Numbered from the stretch's first letter, positions 19,096 to 31,100 are shown. The stretch is DNA of 64,000 nt from Tricholomella constricta (GCA_013368375.1 JAACJP010000010.1:496001-560000); one strand, 5' to 3'. Translations and numbers: made by a program. The notes: generated from the letters alone by a model not told the origin.

Positions 19096-22000
19096 TCAGT
19101 CGAGTAACCCGGCGCCTTGTTGCTGGTCGGCAAATACCAGTCCAGCAGCAATTGCTTCGTCTCGCCGTAGCAAGCGGAATAATTCAGGTACCCAGATGAG
19201 ATCTTCTGGGCGTGCTGGTTGATCGTGCAGGCCTTCGTCAGGCTGCATGCGATGTGCTAATCTGCGGTGATGCACCTCACGGCCGTTGCGGTTACGCGTA
19301 GGCTGGTCTGGTGGTTTACACTTTGGTCTGGCCTTGGGAAAGGGTGGAGGTGGATTTTCGCTTGGGAAAGCAAAGGTCCGTGGGTTAGCCTCGAGGAATT
19401 CGAGGTAATTCTTATGTTCGAGGCGCGCCGGGGCCCGGCGCTTCCTCGTGTATTTGGGACATTGGTCCAGGATGTGGGCTCTGGTTTCGAGCCCGCCGTT
19501 GCGACAGGAGCAGTTCACCTCCTCAGAAAGGTTAAACCGCCTCCGGTATTCGTCAATAGGGGCGTGATTGAGGATGCTACGAGACATCCGAGCAGTGTGG
19601 GCATTTGACTTGCCCATTACTTTAAGCCATGGGCTACCATCAAGGTGTGATGGTGCTATTGGCTTGCCTTTCCTCTTTGTTCGAAGGAATGATCTGCCGC
19701 TGTATTCAGGCTGCTGGAATAGACGAGTCCATTCCTTCAGCATCTGTTCAACAGTGCGTTTGCGCGCATAATCTAGTGATGTGCGTGAGCGAGGTCCTTG
19801 TGGCACTTTCAGCTGCGTAGCAGCCTCATGCGACGAGAAGTGGATATCCCACCGCAAACGGCTTGGGACGTGTATGAATTGCACATGGCGGTCTGGATGG
19901 TCAGACAACCAAGTACGAAGTTTGGAGCAGATTGCAATCGAATGCATCTGACCTGAATGTAGACTGGCATCCAAAGCCCACTTAATGGCCTTGGTTGAGT
20001 CCGAGAAGACCAGAATTCTGTCCCAGTCTGGTCGTTGCAGTGCTTTGCCTACAGCCATTGCGATGGCTGCGAGTTCAGCATCGTCTGAGGTAGCTTTGCC
20101 GGCCACCTGCCGGGATACACTGGGACCTACGTCCCCGTGGATAAGGGTGCAGGCAATAATTGCCTGGAGTCGATCGTCAGTGGGGACCGAGGCGTCCGCT
20201 GCAACCATGACGGTTCGCGGATCCAGGCCTCCCTCAGTGCGAAGCGCATCCAAGTGGTTGCGTCGATCAGCTAGGGCCTCTTTATCCCGGGGGATGTCAA
20301 GGTCATAGGTGATTTGGGCTCCAAACAAGTCGGAAACCCGTTGCCCTGGTGTGGCCTCCTCGTGGAGGGGGTTCATGGGCTCATTGACAACAGAGGCGTT
20401 AGCCTCCGCGTCCATCACAGAAGATTTAACTCGCTTCTGTAATGAGGGTGCCATACTTGATATGGCGCAGGGGTGGAATTCCTCCCCTCTGAACAGACCA
20501 TGCCGCGTACTCATGAGAGAGAGTGTTGGATGGGTGTTCAGGAGTGTACGAGTCCGGGCGAAAGAGTGATCGACCAGTTTCTTGATGTGCAGATGGACAG
20601 GTGGTAAGCCTGCAAGGGTTTCCACCCCTCCACCAGGAGATGTGCGAAATGCACCAAGTATCCAGAGCGCCGCCTTGCGTTGCATCTGGGCGAGTGACTT
20701 CATAACCATTTTGTTACGAGCGCCTTTATATGTCCATAACCTGCACCCGTACGTGGCCAAGGGCAGCACACAGGCGCGGTAAAGGAGACGTTTTTGAGAG
20801 GGGGTAATCCCCCGCGATGAGTTGCCAAGCATCACCATGTTCACCGTGGTGAGTGACTTGGTAGCATAGTATTTGACATGGTCTTTGAATGTAAGACCTC
20901 TGTCAAAATAGAACCCAAGGTAGCACCAGACGCGCTTTGGCTTGAGTGGGGTGTCCTCTGTGTAGGGGGCATAGCCTAAGTCAATCGATGGGTTATCATC
21001 GGTTGCTTTGCGGGAGAAATGAAAGACTTCAGTTTTGTCGTGTTCAAGGAGTAAACCAATCGCATCCACCAGTTCATTGATGACTGCGTAGGCTTCCTTG
21101 AGTTTAATGAGATTTGTATCCCATGTTTTAGATTGGACAATGAGGGAGCCATCATCCACGTATGACATTAGAGTACAGAGGTCTACCTCGATTCTCTTCT
21201 GGAAAATTCTCATCACTGGCACAAGGTACAGTGCAGAGAGGATTGGAGACAGAGCGGACCCTTGGCCAACCCCGACATCAGCGCGCATCCTGGGCGAGGA
21301 CTCTGTGTTCCACGCATAGGAAGTATAACGATCCACTAGGTAGGATCGAAAGAAGTTAACAACAGCCGGGGAGAAGCCTAGCCGCTCCAGCGTTGCGATG
21401 AGAACCTCATGGTTCAAGGAGGGAAAGAATTGTGCCAGGTCAAAGGCAACAACGCTTGTTTTCAATCCACGGGCCCAGCCCGTCTTGACGATGTGGGTAA
21501 GGTACACCCCAGCATCTTCAGTGGAATGCTGACGCACTCCTCCGAACTGGTTGGGATGGAAGATACCATGCTTTGCTGCTTCAAACTGCATACGGTTTGC
21601 GAGCATTTTCTCAAACAGCTTCCCGAGCGTGTTCAATAGCACAATAGGCCTGAATGCTTTGGGAGCGGAATATGAGGGCTTGTTCGGTTTTGGGAGAATG
21701 ACCGAGCGAGACTCTTTAAAGTGAGATGGCCAGTAACCCACGCGGAGGCAGGCACTGGCAATCTTGGTGAACTTGTCAGCAACATCGTTGTCAATGACAA
21801 GTTTTTTGAGCTGGTACCAGGTCAAATGATCTGGTCCCGGCGCAGACGTGTTTGAACACTTTGCCAATTCTTCCCGGAGTTCAGCAGTGCTGAAGTCCAC
21901 CCACTCGCGCGGGGGTTCTTGCTCCACTTCCTCCAGTACTTCCACTTTGACTGGTCGATCTGACGCAGCATTATATGTGGCGTGAAGGGCCTGCCAAAGG

Positions 22001-23211
22001 TCATCCATCGTATTACAGGGCGCTTCGTTATAGCAAATTGCCTCGTATGTGGGGAGGTTGCGTTGCTTGGTCCAGTTCATCAGGTCCCAAGGTCGCTTGT
22101 TCTTGGTAGCAATGGTTTCGATGCGTTCATCGAAAAATTGCCGTTTAGCCGCCTTTGTGGCGCGCCTAAGAGCCCCATAGTCTGCAGGGGACCGGGACTG
22201 TCTGTACTGCCTCATCGCAGTGGCGCAGTCAGCATTCCACCAGGCTTTTGACCGGGTGTTCACTTTGACTGTTTTGGCATTTGAGTTCCATGCATCGTTG
22301 CAAGCTCTTGCAAGGCCTGCAATCAGGTCTTCTAGAGTGTCGCGTGTGTCAATATTGGAGATGTCCATTGACTTAATGTAGGTGAGCAGTGCTTGTAGAA
22401 ACGATGATTCCTCTTCGCTTCCTTTGGGCATTGCCAGCCTTTCTGAAGCTACTTCTGTAGCACGGATAGGGAGGGTTACGCAGAGTGGTGCATGGTCCGA
22501 AGGGCCAATCCAGTCTGTGCGCACCTCGTGTGTAAGTCCTACCAGGCGGTCTTGTGGTAGGAACATAAGGTCGATTACCGAGGGCACAAGGCCCCTGGCA
22601 TGGGGGAAGTGCGTGGGCGTCCTAACAGGTTGCACACTTACTTCCACCCCGAGGTCAGACGCAGCGTCAATCAGTGACGTTGCGACATGATTGTTGCCTT
22701 CGTGTCGGGGGTCCCAGACAGATGAATGGCAGTTGAAGTCGCCTGCCATGCACTGAAGCTGTGGTAGGCGTTCTACGTTGTCGCACAGCCAGTTAATGGC
22801 TGTGGAGTTTTGGTCTGAATAGACATTGATATAGTGTAGAGGAGTGTTGTCTTCACCCCACAACGTGAGCACCAGGATGTCCCTGTGATCTGCAAGGTCT
22901 GTGCGAAACGTGGGTCGCATTGCTGCTAGCCGTTTGTTCACATAGGTCATGACTCGTGGTCTATTGTCCTCGCCTTTCGGGCGCCGGAAGATGACCATCC
23001 AGTCTGGATGAATTGGTGGACCGACCACTGCCTCCCCTTCCGGGTTGGTAGCTGAGACGGTGCGCCGTATGAAGTTCCATGGAGGTTCTTGAATCAATAA
23101 GAGGTCGAATGACGACTTGCGTTCTTCCAGAATGTTTGAAACCAACTCATAGTTTCGATTTACATTCTGGGACAGTATAGATATACGTGATATAGTTGTT
23201 GTACTAGGCAT
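19096..23211 (-). CDS. LINE-4 ORF2, APE endonuclease-RT-RNase H polyprotein
   Basis: Start ATG at 23211, 14 nt after the ORF1 stop, as in LINE-3. All motifs are kept: endonuclease SQN, IQEPPW, AGDFN and GPSDHAP; RT SYVDDG; RNase H AADAS, DDAEL and FSDST; C-terminal CSCRN...HILDQC. It differs from LINE-3's ORF2 by only a handful of residues (for example A to T in MRPTFRTD, G to D in PIDEYRR and R to C in RPKCKPPD). The frame is open throughout, so the enzyme part looks functional even though the copy's ORF1 is not. Confidence 0.92.
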   Translation of the reverse strand: MPSTTTISRISILSQNVNRNYELVSNILEERKSSFDLLLIQEPPWNFIRRTVSATNPEGEAVVGPPIHPDWMVIFRRPKGEDNRPRVMTYVNKRLAAMRPTFRTDLADHRDILVLTLWGEDNTPLHYINVYSDQNSTAINWLCDNVERLPQLQCMAGDFNCHSSVWDPRHEGNNHVATSLIDAASDLGVEVSVQPVRTPTHFPHARGLVPSVIDLMFLPQDRLVGLTHEVRTDWIGPSDHAPLCVTLPIRATEVASERLAMPKGSEEESSFLQALLTYIKSMDISNIDTRDTLEDLIAGLARACNDAWNSNAKTVKVNTRSKAWWNADCATAMRQYRQSRSPADYGALRRATKAAKRQFFDERIETIATKNKRPWDLMNWTKQRNLPTYEAICYNEAPCNTMDDLWQALHATYNAASDRPVKVEVLEEVEQEPPREWVDFSTAELREELAKCSNTSAPGPDHLTWYQLKKLVIDNDVADKFTKIASACLRVGYWPSHFKESRSVILPKPNKPSYSAPKAFRPIVLLNTLGKLFEKMLANRMQFEAAKHGIFHPNQFGGVRQHSTEDAGVYLTHIVKTGWARGLKTSVVAFDLAQFFPSLNHEVLIATLERLGFSPAVVNFFRSYLVDRYTSYAWNTESSPRMRADVGVGQGSALSPILSALYLVPVMRIFQKRIEVDLCTLMSYVDDGSLIVQSKTWDTNLIKLKEAYAVINELVDAIGLLLEHDKTEVFHFSRKATDDNPSIDLGYAPYTEDTPLKPKRVWCYLGFYFDRGLTFKDHVKYYATKSLTTVNMVMLGNSSRGITPSQKRLLYRACVLPLATYGCRLWTYKGARNKMVMKSLAQMQRKAALWILGAFRTSPGGGVETLAGLPPVHLHIKKLVDHSFARTRTLLNTHPTLSLMSTRHGLFRGEEFHPCAISSMAPSLQKRVKSSVMDAEANASVVNEPMNPLHEEATPGQRVSDLFGAQITYDLDIPRDKEALADRRNHLDALRTEGGLDPRTVMVAADASVPTDDRLQAIIACTLIHGDVGPSVSRQVAGKATSDDAELAAIAMAVGKALQRPDWDRILVFSDSTKAIKWALDASLHSGQMHSIAICSKLRTWLSDHPDRHVQFIHVPSRLRWDIHFSSHEAATQLKVPQGPRSRTSLDYARKRTVEQMLKEWTRLFQQPEYSGRSFLRTKRKGKPIAPSHLDGSPWLKVMGKSNAHTARMSRSILNHAPIDEYRRRFNLSEEVNCSCRNGGLETRAHILDQCPKYTRKRRAPARLEHKNYLEFLEANPRTFAFPSENPPPPFPKARPKCKPPDQPTRNRNGREVHHRRLAHRMQPDEGLHDQPARPEDLIWVPELFRLLRRDEAIAAGLVFADQQQGAGLLD

Positions 23212-23225
23212 AGGTAACAACTGTA

Positions 23226-25207
23226 TTAGGATGAAGTATGCATATTAGGACGATTGCGCCTAGAAATTGCATCAGTGGGGGATCGAGAGTGCTGTAGGCG
23301 TTTGCTTACTGCGTCTCGTTCGTATCTGCCCTTGATCCACTCGGGCTCGAATCGGTGTCGGAAATACGGGCAGGTCTTTGCATTCGCAAGATGCTCACCG
23401 CCGCAGTTCACGCACTTGGGGGGATGCGGGCAATCCTCGTCGGGGTGCGTCGCTTCAACAGGAGGGTTTGCTTTGGGCTTCGCTTTGCAGCAACTGCCCA
23501 ACACCCGGTGGTATTGCAAACCGTGGGGGCCCCCACAGTGCGCGCAAATATTGCGGTTCAAGGAGCATCGTGTGTCGATGTGGCCCCATTTCCAGCAACG
23601 TTGACACTGAGGCATGCCAGGACGCTTCTCAGCAGGTCGGATCATGCAGATCTGGCCACCAAACGACAAGCGTTTGTTGACGAGCTGCTTGAGGTTGGCC
23701 CCAGACTGGGTGTCCCAGATGTCGAACCACACCGTGCAGGAATCCGACGCCGGCGAGTTCCTCGAAACCCGGGGCTTGGATGCAAGGTGGAAGTTCTTGG
23801 TGACAGGATCTTGACAAATGCGCGATTCGACAAGATCCTGCGTGATAGGTGCCCCGCCCACCTTCTGGAAGAAGGGACGTTGATGATCTTCAAATAGGAG
23901 CGCGACGCTGGGATTTCCGCCGTGACCTTTGTGTTTGCTGGGAACCAAGAGCGCGCCGCGTCGATAACGACGGGCAGGTCCTCGGCTGTGGGGGTGGATT
24001 GTGTAGCAAGTACGATGCCTCCCATGCCTGTAAAGGCTTGGGCGACGCGCAGACGACGGCGGTTGGATGCCAGTCGATTGTTAAGAGGGGTGACAACCGT
24101 TTCAAGGTTGCCCGTGAACGTGGCCTCTGCATACACAATGATCTGCATACGAGAGGGACCGCGGGTCGTTGACTTCACCCGTTTAGAGGGTGGAGGTGAG
24201 GATGGGGAACCCGCAGAACGCTTTACGTTCTGTTGGTACAAAGTCGAGATCTCTGAGGCAGAGAGCTCGGGGAACACCTTAGCAAGAGCAAGGATGCCCT
24301 CCACTGAAGTGTTTGTTGTAGGTGCTGGCGTTTTGGCAGGTGCCCGACGCGCAGCAGCAGCGAACGTTCCCCCAGGGAGGGGGCGCGAATGGCGAGGGAT
24401 AGGGGGTGGGGGACCTCCTGGAGTGGGGCGCGCGTAGCTGCGCTTAAGGACAGGCTTAGTGGCTGCAGGAGCCGCATCAGTCTGTTTGGAGTTCGGTGTA
24501 GCTGGGGGCTTCGCGCCCTCGCGCTGCTTGCCCTTAGCTGCAGAAGAAGTCGACGGACCCGCTCCCCCGGATGGTGCAGGGAACGGGGGCGACGGTAGTG
24601 GGTTCCCTGGGTAGGGAACGTGAAGAATACACGCATCGCGCACTGCACACAGTGTCTCGATGGTGCGGGGGTCGTTGCCAGCATCTTTGGCAAGGAGATT
24701 GATCAGGCCTAGATCAGCAGCGCCCTCGAAGAGCTCTGTGATGCGATGGGCCAGTGCGACGCACATTTGTGCGGTAAGGGGCGATGTAGAGCGCTCCCGG
24801 TAGTGGAGCCACTCCTTGATCGATAAGAGGGAATCGAAGACGGCCTTGGCATCGCTGTTGATGTCCCCATCACCTCCAGTGAGGCCTATGGGGGACCCGT
24901 CGCCTGATTGTCCATAGAATGCAACAGGGTCATCTGTATGCATGGGTGTACTGTCCCCGCTCACCTGGGACGCGTTTTCATCGTCAGCATCGTCCGATCC
25001 GTCCTTATCTCCCTTCCAACGCTTTGGGTCGGGTGTTGGGGCAGAGGGCGACGCTGGTCGCGATGATTTCATCGAGGGAGGCGCCGCGGGCGCCTGGGGG
25101 CGTTGGGGGGTGGTTTCGAGGTCATCCCCCCCCCAATCCATTGGATCCACTGGGATCTCCGAGGATCCCGGTGGTGTAGTAGTGAAAAAGGCGTCAGAGC
25201 TGCTCAT
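23226..25207 (-). pseudogene. LINE-4 ORF1, 1-bp frameshift
   Basis: Same protein as LINE-3 ORF1 from ATG 25207, but the run CCCC in LINE-3 (AACGTCCCCTTC) is CCC here (plus-strand GGG at 23874-23876). This shifts the frame after the central folded segment and before the three zinc knuckles. The knuckle region stays open in the original frame (23226-23948). One base in a homopolymer could be a real mutation or a consensus error. Confidence 0.88.
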
Positions 25208-25323
25208 AGGTGCAGATCTGACTGAGATCGAGCGAGAAAAAGAGGCTAGAGAGGCTAGAAGAGGTTGCGAGGTTGCGACTTGTGGCTGTGCACGTGGTGG
25301 TGCTGGATCAAGAAGCGATAGAG

Positions 25324-25339
25324 AGAATGCGAGGTGCTT
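25324..25339. repeat. LINE-4 target-site duplication, right copy
   Basis: AGAATGCGAGGTGCTT, identical to 18766-18781. Confidence 0.93.
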
Positions 25340-25790
25340 GACCCGCCCAGCGCACTCAAAGCGCACTCAAAAGCAGTCCCTCCATCATGCCGGCAGCAGC
25401 TCCCGCGGAGGAGCAAAGCAGCGGACGCGGTCGGCAAGGAATTTTCGTGCGTATTCCTCCAACATAAGATGTGACAACAGGTCAGCGCGCACCTTCTCCT
25501 CCTCAAGGAATGTGGCACACCCCATTGATATTGGTCTGCAGGATGATCCCAGCAATTGCAAGCAGGGGACCGTTATGACGCGGCTCCGATACACGAAGCA
25601 CGTTGAGCGCGCCCACCGAATTGAGGCTATCCGTCCAGATCAAAAGACGCTGAGGCGGACAAGGTAAAGACGCGGCATGGAAAATGGCGGACAAAATGGT
25701 CACCAGTTCCAAGTAGGGTTGCCGAAGTTCATGTTGGAATGTTGAGAGCACCGAACACGCCCTTTGTGTCAGCTCGATCATTCACGGTCT
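25340..25790 (-). pseudogene. Retroelement RNase H remnant
   Basis: Two overlapping minus-strand frames encode consecutive pieces of one domain. The first (25781 to ~25505) has YLELVTILSAIF, LIWTDSLNSVGALNVLR and GVCHIP. A frameshift follows, and the second piece has VRADLLSHLMLEEYARKF and FAPPRELLP. The WTDS and RADLLS-type motifs are those of the RNase H after an RT; the spacing and the PPRELLP ending remind me of DIRS-like retroelements of agaricomycetes. No RT or recombinase is present. Retroelement origin is fairly sure, the DIRS label is not. Confidence 0.55.
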
Positions 25791-26061
25791 TTGTCCCTTT
25801 CTTACTTACCACCAAGACTTTTTGTTACAGTACTATACATATATATACCTTACCTTACCATTAGATACCCTTAGTCGATTATACGAGACTAAGGTGAGTT
25901 ACTTACATTTACCTTACAACGGACACGGAACTGACTATTAGTGTAGATCACTTAACGGTCACTTATAGGTACGGGTCCACACAAATATATTAGTCGATTA
26001 TACGAGACTAAGGATCACTTAATGGTCACTTATAGTGAACCCTACGGTATAGATTCTAACA
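25790..26061 (+). repeat. Copia X 5' LTR (left end uncertain)
   Basis: Ends ...TTCTAACA directly before a GGTTATGGGCC primer-binding site, exactly as Copia Y's LTR does. It has the same layout of paired AGTCGATTATACGAGACTAAGG blocks as in Y (AGTCGATTGTATTGGACTGAGG). The left end is not clearly marked by TG; it may be truncated. A TATA-like stretch (ATATATATACC) is near 25838. Confidence 0.65.
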
Positions 26062-26072
26062 GGTTATGGGCC
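26062..26072 (+). promoter_or_regulatory. Copia X primer-binding site
   Basis: GGTTATGGGCC one base after the LTR's terminal CA. It is complementary to the anticodon-stem half of initiator tRNA-Met, as known for Drosophila copia. Confidence 0.65.
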
Positions 26073-26230
26073 AATCGCCGAACTCTTATTAGAGACGGCG
26101 TTAGAATCTCCACCTACAATCTCGGACCGAAACCCGATCTAATCAGCTGATCTTATCTGATGCACTATCACATCAAACCACGCGCATCACGCGCCATTCC
26201 CTTTATCTACAAACACCTATCGCTACAGAC

Positions 26231-27660
26231 ATGCCCCCCAAAGCAAATGACCTCAAGGACACCGGCGACGAGGCTAAGGCCTCCAAAGCCCTACCCACCG
26301 ATGCTATCCACCCCTCTGTCACGCTGCTTCGCGCCAGTATTCCTTTCAGTGGCGCAAAGTTACATCGCGACACTCACGACTGGAAGAAATGGGAACACAA
26401 TTTCAGGATGTTCACCACGCTCAATCACCTTACCCACTACGTCTTCTCTCCTTACACTTATCGCCCCCATGTCGAACCCCGTGCATTCTCGAACTATACG
26501 GAAAATCTGACGATGGCCGTCGCTGCACTACAAAGCACCGTCGACGATTCCCTCCACGATCTTATCGACTATGAGAAGGGAGTTAGGAGGAGCTATGAAG
26601 CGTTGCGGGATCACTGCCAGAGCGCGGGGCCGATCTGCCAAGTTGCCATTATTCGGCAAGCACTCTCCACTTACTGCTCCCCATCTGAACCCCTCGTCGC
26701 GACAGCCAATAATATATGCACACTCATCGACACTGCATTCGATATGGGGGCCATCACGCGCGACCTATTCAAATGTATCGCGCTCCTCAATAGTCTAAGC
26801 GACAAGTCATACGAATCTATCCAATCCACCATTCCCGCGCGTTATCCGACTCCACCACCGAAGCGCCATATACCGCGGCCCAAATCATAAGGGTCCTACA
26901 GAACGAGCAAACACTCTTAACCGCGAAGGAACAAATGCGCCCCCACGACACTGCCCTTGCGGCGAAAGATTCAGGTACTCACATAATCATGAACCGGGAG
27001 TCATCTGCTGCTCCACATGCTTCGCCGCAAAGAAACCGTGCAAAGGACATATGACCGAATGGTGCGTCCGTTCAGGAGGAGGAATGGCAGGGAAGACAAT
27101 CGTGGAATCTGTCGCTGCAAGGAGAGGAAAGAAATTGGGGGGGAAACCAGGAGGAAACTCAAGCAAGAACAAGACGCCCGTCCCCTACATCAAGGACGGG
27201 AAGGCATACATCGCGTACATTGACAGCTCTGACATCACAGAAGCCGAGGTGCGGAAACCAGAATTTGCTGGACTGGCGTCATCTGCCCCACCTACCGGCG
27301 GCACGGCCTCTATACACGAGACTGCATGGCTTGCGCTGGGAGGAGATCTGAAGGCCTCCGTCAATTGGAACGAACACTCGAAGTGAATCGACGAATCTGC
27401 GTACACTAGCATCACGCCACTCCAACAGACAAAGAAAACCCCGATCTCCCTCGAAGAATTCTCTTTCTACATCGACTCCGGCACTACCGTCCACATATCA
27501 CCGGACATGAACGACTTCATGACGCTCCAGCCAACCCCTTCCCGATCCATCACCGGCGTCGGCGGATCCTCGATCGCAGCCGGCGTTGGGAAAATACGTC
27601 TCCACATCGCGAAAGGGGCCTCCATTATCTTAGAGGACACTGATAGAGCTAGAAGGCCTG
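26231..27660 (+). pseudogene. Copia X gag and protease, truncated
   Basis: Gag starts MPPKANDLKD at 26231 and resembles Copia Y's gag (WKKWEHNFRMF, YCSPSEPL, FDMGAITRDLFKCIALLNSL). A frameshift near 26830 moves the frame to ...TTEAPYTAAQIIRVLQNEQ. A Cys-rich knuckle and the SGGGMAGKTI segment follow in a third frame (27051-27386). A TGA at 27384-27386 precedes the protease with FYIDSGTTVHISPD and VGGSSIA. The sequence stops being Copia at about 27660, before GAG-pre-integrase. So it is a dead, 3'-truncated relative of Copia Y, which is inserted 13 bp further on. Confidence 0.8.
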
Positions 27661-27673
27661 TGGGTACACAACA

Positions 27674-27995
27674 TGTTGCGATTCGGGTCTCGCACCGTAA
27701 AGCGACTCTGCATTGATCGAGCATCGCTCGATCAAAGGACTCTTTCACTTTCTCTATTCCTTTCATCCTACTATACACAAAGGACACTCTACCTATATAT
27801 ACATACAGGATTCGTCTAATGCCCTCAGTCGATTGTATTGGACTGAGGGTGAGTTCACTTATATTATATCTCACTTCACTTATACTGACGTACCGTAGAT
27901 TTACATCCTACCTCTACTCTAGGTACGGCAATAATAGTCGATTGTATTGGACTGAGGATTTACATCCTACCTCTACTCTAGGTTGAATTCTAACA
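27674..27995 (+). repeat. Copia Y 5' LTR
   Basis: TGTTGCG...TTCTAACA, 322 bp. Contains a short inverted repeat, GATCGAGCATCGCTCGATC (27714-27732), a TATATATA stretch and two internal duplicated blocks: AGTCGATTGTATTGGACTGAGG-type and ATTTACATCCTACCTC-type. Differs from the 3' LTR at one base (TATTCCTTTC here, TATTTCTTTC there). Confidence 0.95.
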
Positions 27996-28005
27996 GGTTA
28001 TGGGC
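27996..28005 (+). promoter_or_regulatory. Copia Y primer-binding site
   Basis: GGTTATGGGC, immediately after the 5' LTR; half initiator-tRNA-Met type. Confidence 0.75.
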
Positions 28006-28185
28006 AACAGCTGTCTACCTTTCAAAGCGTAGAACAGCTCGAATCCGACCTAGAAAGACTGCAAACCCCCGGGCCACTTGTCCGGAAATAGATCTCCAGG
28101 CCCCTTTGTCCCGTATCAAGCGAATCTAATCTAATCTAGAAACGCGCCTCGTTGAAATCCTTTGTCTCCACCTACTGCTACAACT

Positions 28186-31100
28186 ATGGCTGGCGGCACT
28201 ATCATCGCTACTCCGGAATCAGAAACGCGCCCTATTATACGGGAGCTCCCCCTCCGGCACCAATTTCCCTCTGACAAATCGAAATTAGATCTCTCTGGGG
28301 GCGACTTCAGTAAATGGACTCGCGCTCTACAAACTGGCCTCCGAGGGAATCTTATGTATAACTATGTCTTCGATCCCATCATCCCCAAGCCAAATAAGAA
28401 GACTAACCCCATCGCTCACGACAACTGGCAGTTGAATAACGCGACCGCTATTGCATTCATCGAGAGCGCCGTTGAGGAGACCGAACAGGATAGCCTGGTA
28501 ATGGACAAAGGCGCAAAGGCCTGCTATGAGGACCTCAAGGCACGAGCTAGCCGCGGAGGTCCGATCCGCCAAATCAGCATCCTCCAGGACGCACTCCGAA
28601 CCTACTGCTCTCCGTCTGAGCCACTCGGCACCACAGCCAAATCCATCAATGCACTCGTAGACCGAGCATTCGACATGGGCGAAGTCAATCGGGGCCTCTT
28701 CAAGTCCATCGCACTTCTCAACAGTTTAGGATCGGACAAAGCCTACGAATCCCTCCAAGTCTCCATCTCCTCCGCCCTCTCCAACTCCACTGAATCCTCA
28801 CCATTCACATTCATCGACGTCGTACGCCACATGGAAGCCCACCAGATCGTCCTTAACCAGCGTCAACACCAGACCACCCACGAATCCACTGCGCTTGCGG
28901 CGAAGACCCAACAACCCCACGGCGGACGCCCGAACTGTAGTAACTGCGCCACGCGAGGCTTCAACCCAGTGGGCCACTCACAACCTTGGTGTATCCGTGA
29001 GGGGGGCGGGATGGCTGGGAAGACGATTGAGGAGTCGAGAGCAGCGAGATTAGCACAAGGAGGAGGAAAAGGGGCGAAGAAAGGTACACCGGCCACTAAT
29101 ACCGGGACCAAGGTTAAACTCTCCAGGGGGGACACCACCCTATACCTCGGATCCAACGCGCAATCTGCGCTCGCCGCTTTCCTCAAAGACGACACAAGTG
29201 GAACCGCAAAAATAGAATTTGCAGGCCTCGCCACTGATCCCGTCCCAACCACGGAGGTCGAGAAACTCGAATGGGACGATGAAATCTGGCTGGCAACCAT
29301 TGAAGATCTCAAGGCAGGCGTAAACTGGAATGACCACTCCAAGCCCGCCGAAGAACTCGCGTTATCCACCATAACCCCCCTTCAGCAGACAAAACGCACC
29401 CTGCTGAACTCACACCCTTTCTACATCGATTCCGGTGCCACTGTCCACATCTCCCCCGACCGTACAGACTTCCTGACACTGCGATCCATCCCAACACGCT
29501 CGATCAAGGGAGTCGGCGGTTCATCCATCGCTGCCGTCGGACTCGGGAATATTCGCCTACGTGTAGCCAAGGGAGCTTATATCATACTTGAGGATGCCCT
29601 CTACGTACCGAACTCCACTGTGCGGCTCATCTCTGTTAGCGCGATGTCCACCAACTCTGGTACCCGTGCCACCTTCGATCATGAAGGAGTCAAGATCTAC
29701 AACCGATCAACCGGCGCCTACATTGCCGGTGGACCACTTATCCCTTCCAAACGCTTATACTCCCTCGATCTTCATTCTGCCTGTGCCGAACATGCTCTTA
29801 CCGCCCAACGTGCGCCCGACCTCGCGATCTGGCATCGCAGGCTCGGCCACGCCAACTATCAAGCGATATCTGAGATGGCACGAGCTGGGATGATCGAAGG
29901 TATGCCTACCATATTCCCCTCCAAACCGCCTAAATGTGACGAGTGTATCTTGGGCAAACAGACCAAGAAACCAGTCCCGAAGAAGCGTCAGGAGGGGGAA
30001 GGGCATAGAGCGACAAGGAAGTTGGGAATAGTCTGGATAGATCTTACAGGCCCTTCCCCTGTAAAATCGAGAACTGGGAATCTACATGCCATGAACATCG
30101 TCGATGATTACACAAATAAGCCCTGGACCATCCCACTTAAGCGAAAAGACGACGCCTTTGAAGCACTCAAAGCTTGGGAACTCGCTCGCGAAACGGAGAC
30201 TGGGCTTCGTGTCGAAAGATACTGCACTGGTCATGATAGCGAACTCATGGGACAAGAAATGAAATCCTGGTGTGAGTCCCGGGGTATCATACGGGAATTC
30301 GGCGCCCCCTACACTTCCGCCCACATGGGCCGCGTTGAACGGATGCACCGTACCCTGATGGGCAAGGCTCGGACTATGCGCATTGGGGCAAATTGCCCGC
30401 CTAACCTCTGGGACGAGTTCCTCGTCACCGCGTCCATTCTACATGGGAAGACAAAGACGTCATCCATCAAGGGTGATGTAACCCCGGACGACCTATGGCA
30501 TGATCGCAAACCGAGCTACGCTCACCTCCGAGAAATCGGCTGTCGGGCTTTTGTCCTAATCCAGAATAAACACAACCCCAAGGTCTACGAGCGCTCAATA
30601 GAATGCGTCCTCATCGGATACGATCCCATGGACAAAACCTACCGCTGCTATGATCGCAAGACAGGCAAAGTCTACAGCACGTACCATGTTCGATTCCTCG
30701 AAAGCCATGACGGCCACCTCCAGACGCCCAATATCACAGATGAGATCAAAGTCAACGAGTTTCCATCCATCATAGAAGTCCAGAACTCCGCAGCCGATGA
30801 GCCCTTCGCAATCCATGAGCAAGACGAGGAACTAGAACACAACACGCCGGCCCCTGCCACCGACGAACCCACCGATGAACCTCCAGCTGAACCCCGCCGC
30901 TCATCACGCACAACCGTCCCAACAGAGAAGACAAACCCCACAAACCCCACAGAAACTCGCACGGCCAAGGCAGTCCGCGAGTCGAAGGAAGCAGCTGAAA
31001 GGGTTAAATCCGAGCGGGCGGAGCGAAAGAAGATCCTAGATGAGCTCAAACGCATTGCGACGGAACAGCAGGAGGCATTACCCGACGATAATGATCCCGG

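Larger units (their letters stand above)
18782..25323 (-). mobile_element. LINE-4, full-length Tad1-like non-LTR retrotransposon
   Basis: Minus strand, ~6.5 kb, with a perfect 16-bp TSD on both sides: poly(T) at 18782-18801, 3'UTR, ORF2 (19096-23211), ORF1 (23226-25207, frameshifted) and a ~115-bp 5'UTR. Its 5' end reads CTCTATCGCTTC; LINE-3 has CATCGCTTC, so the true terminus is near ATCGCTTC and the extra bases are probably non-templated. It was inserted between a retroelement RNase-H remnant and Copia Z's LTR region. This copy best defines the ends of the family. Confidence 0.95.
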
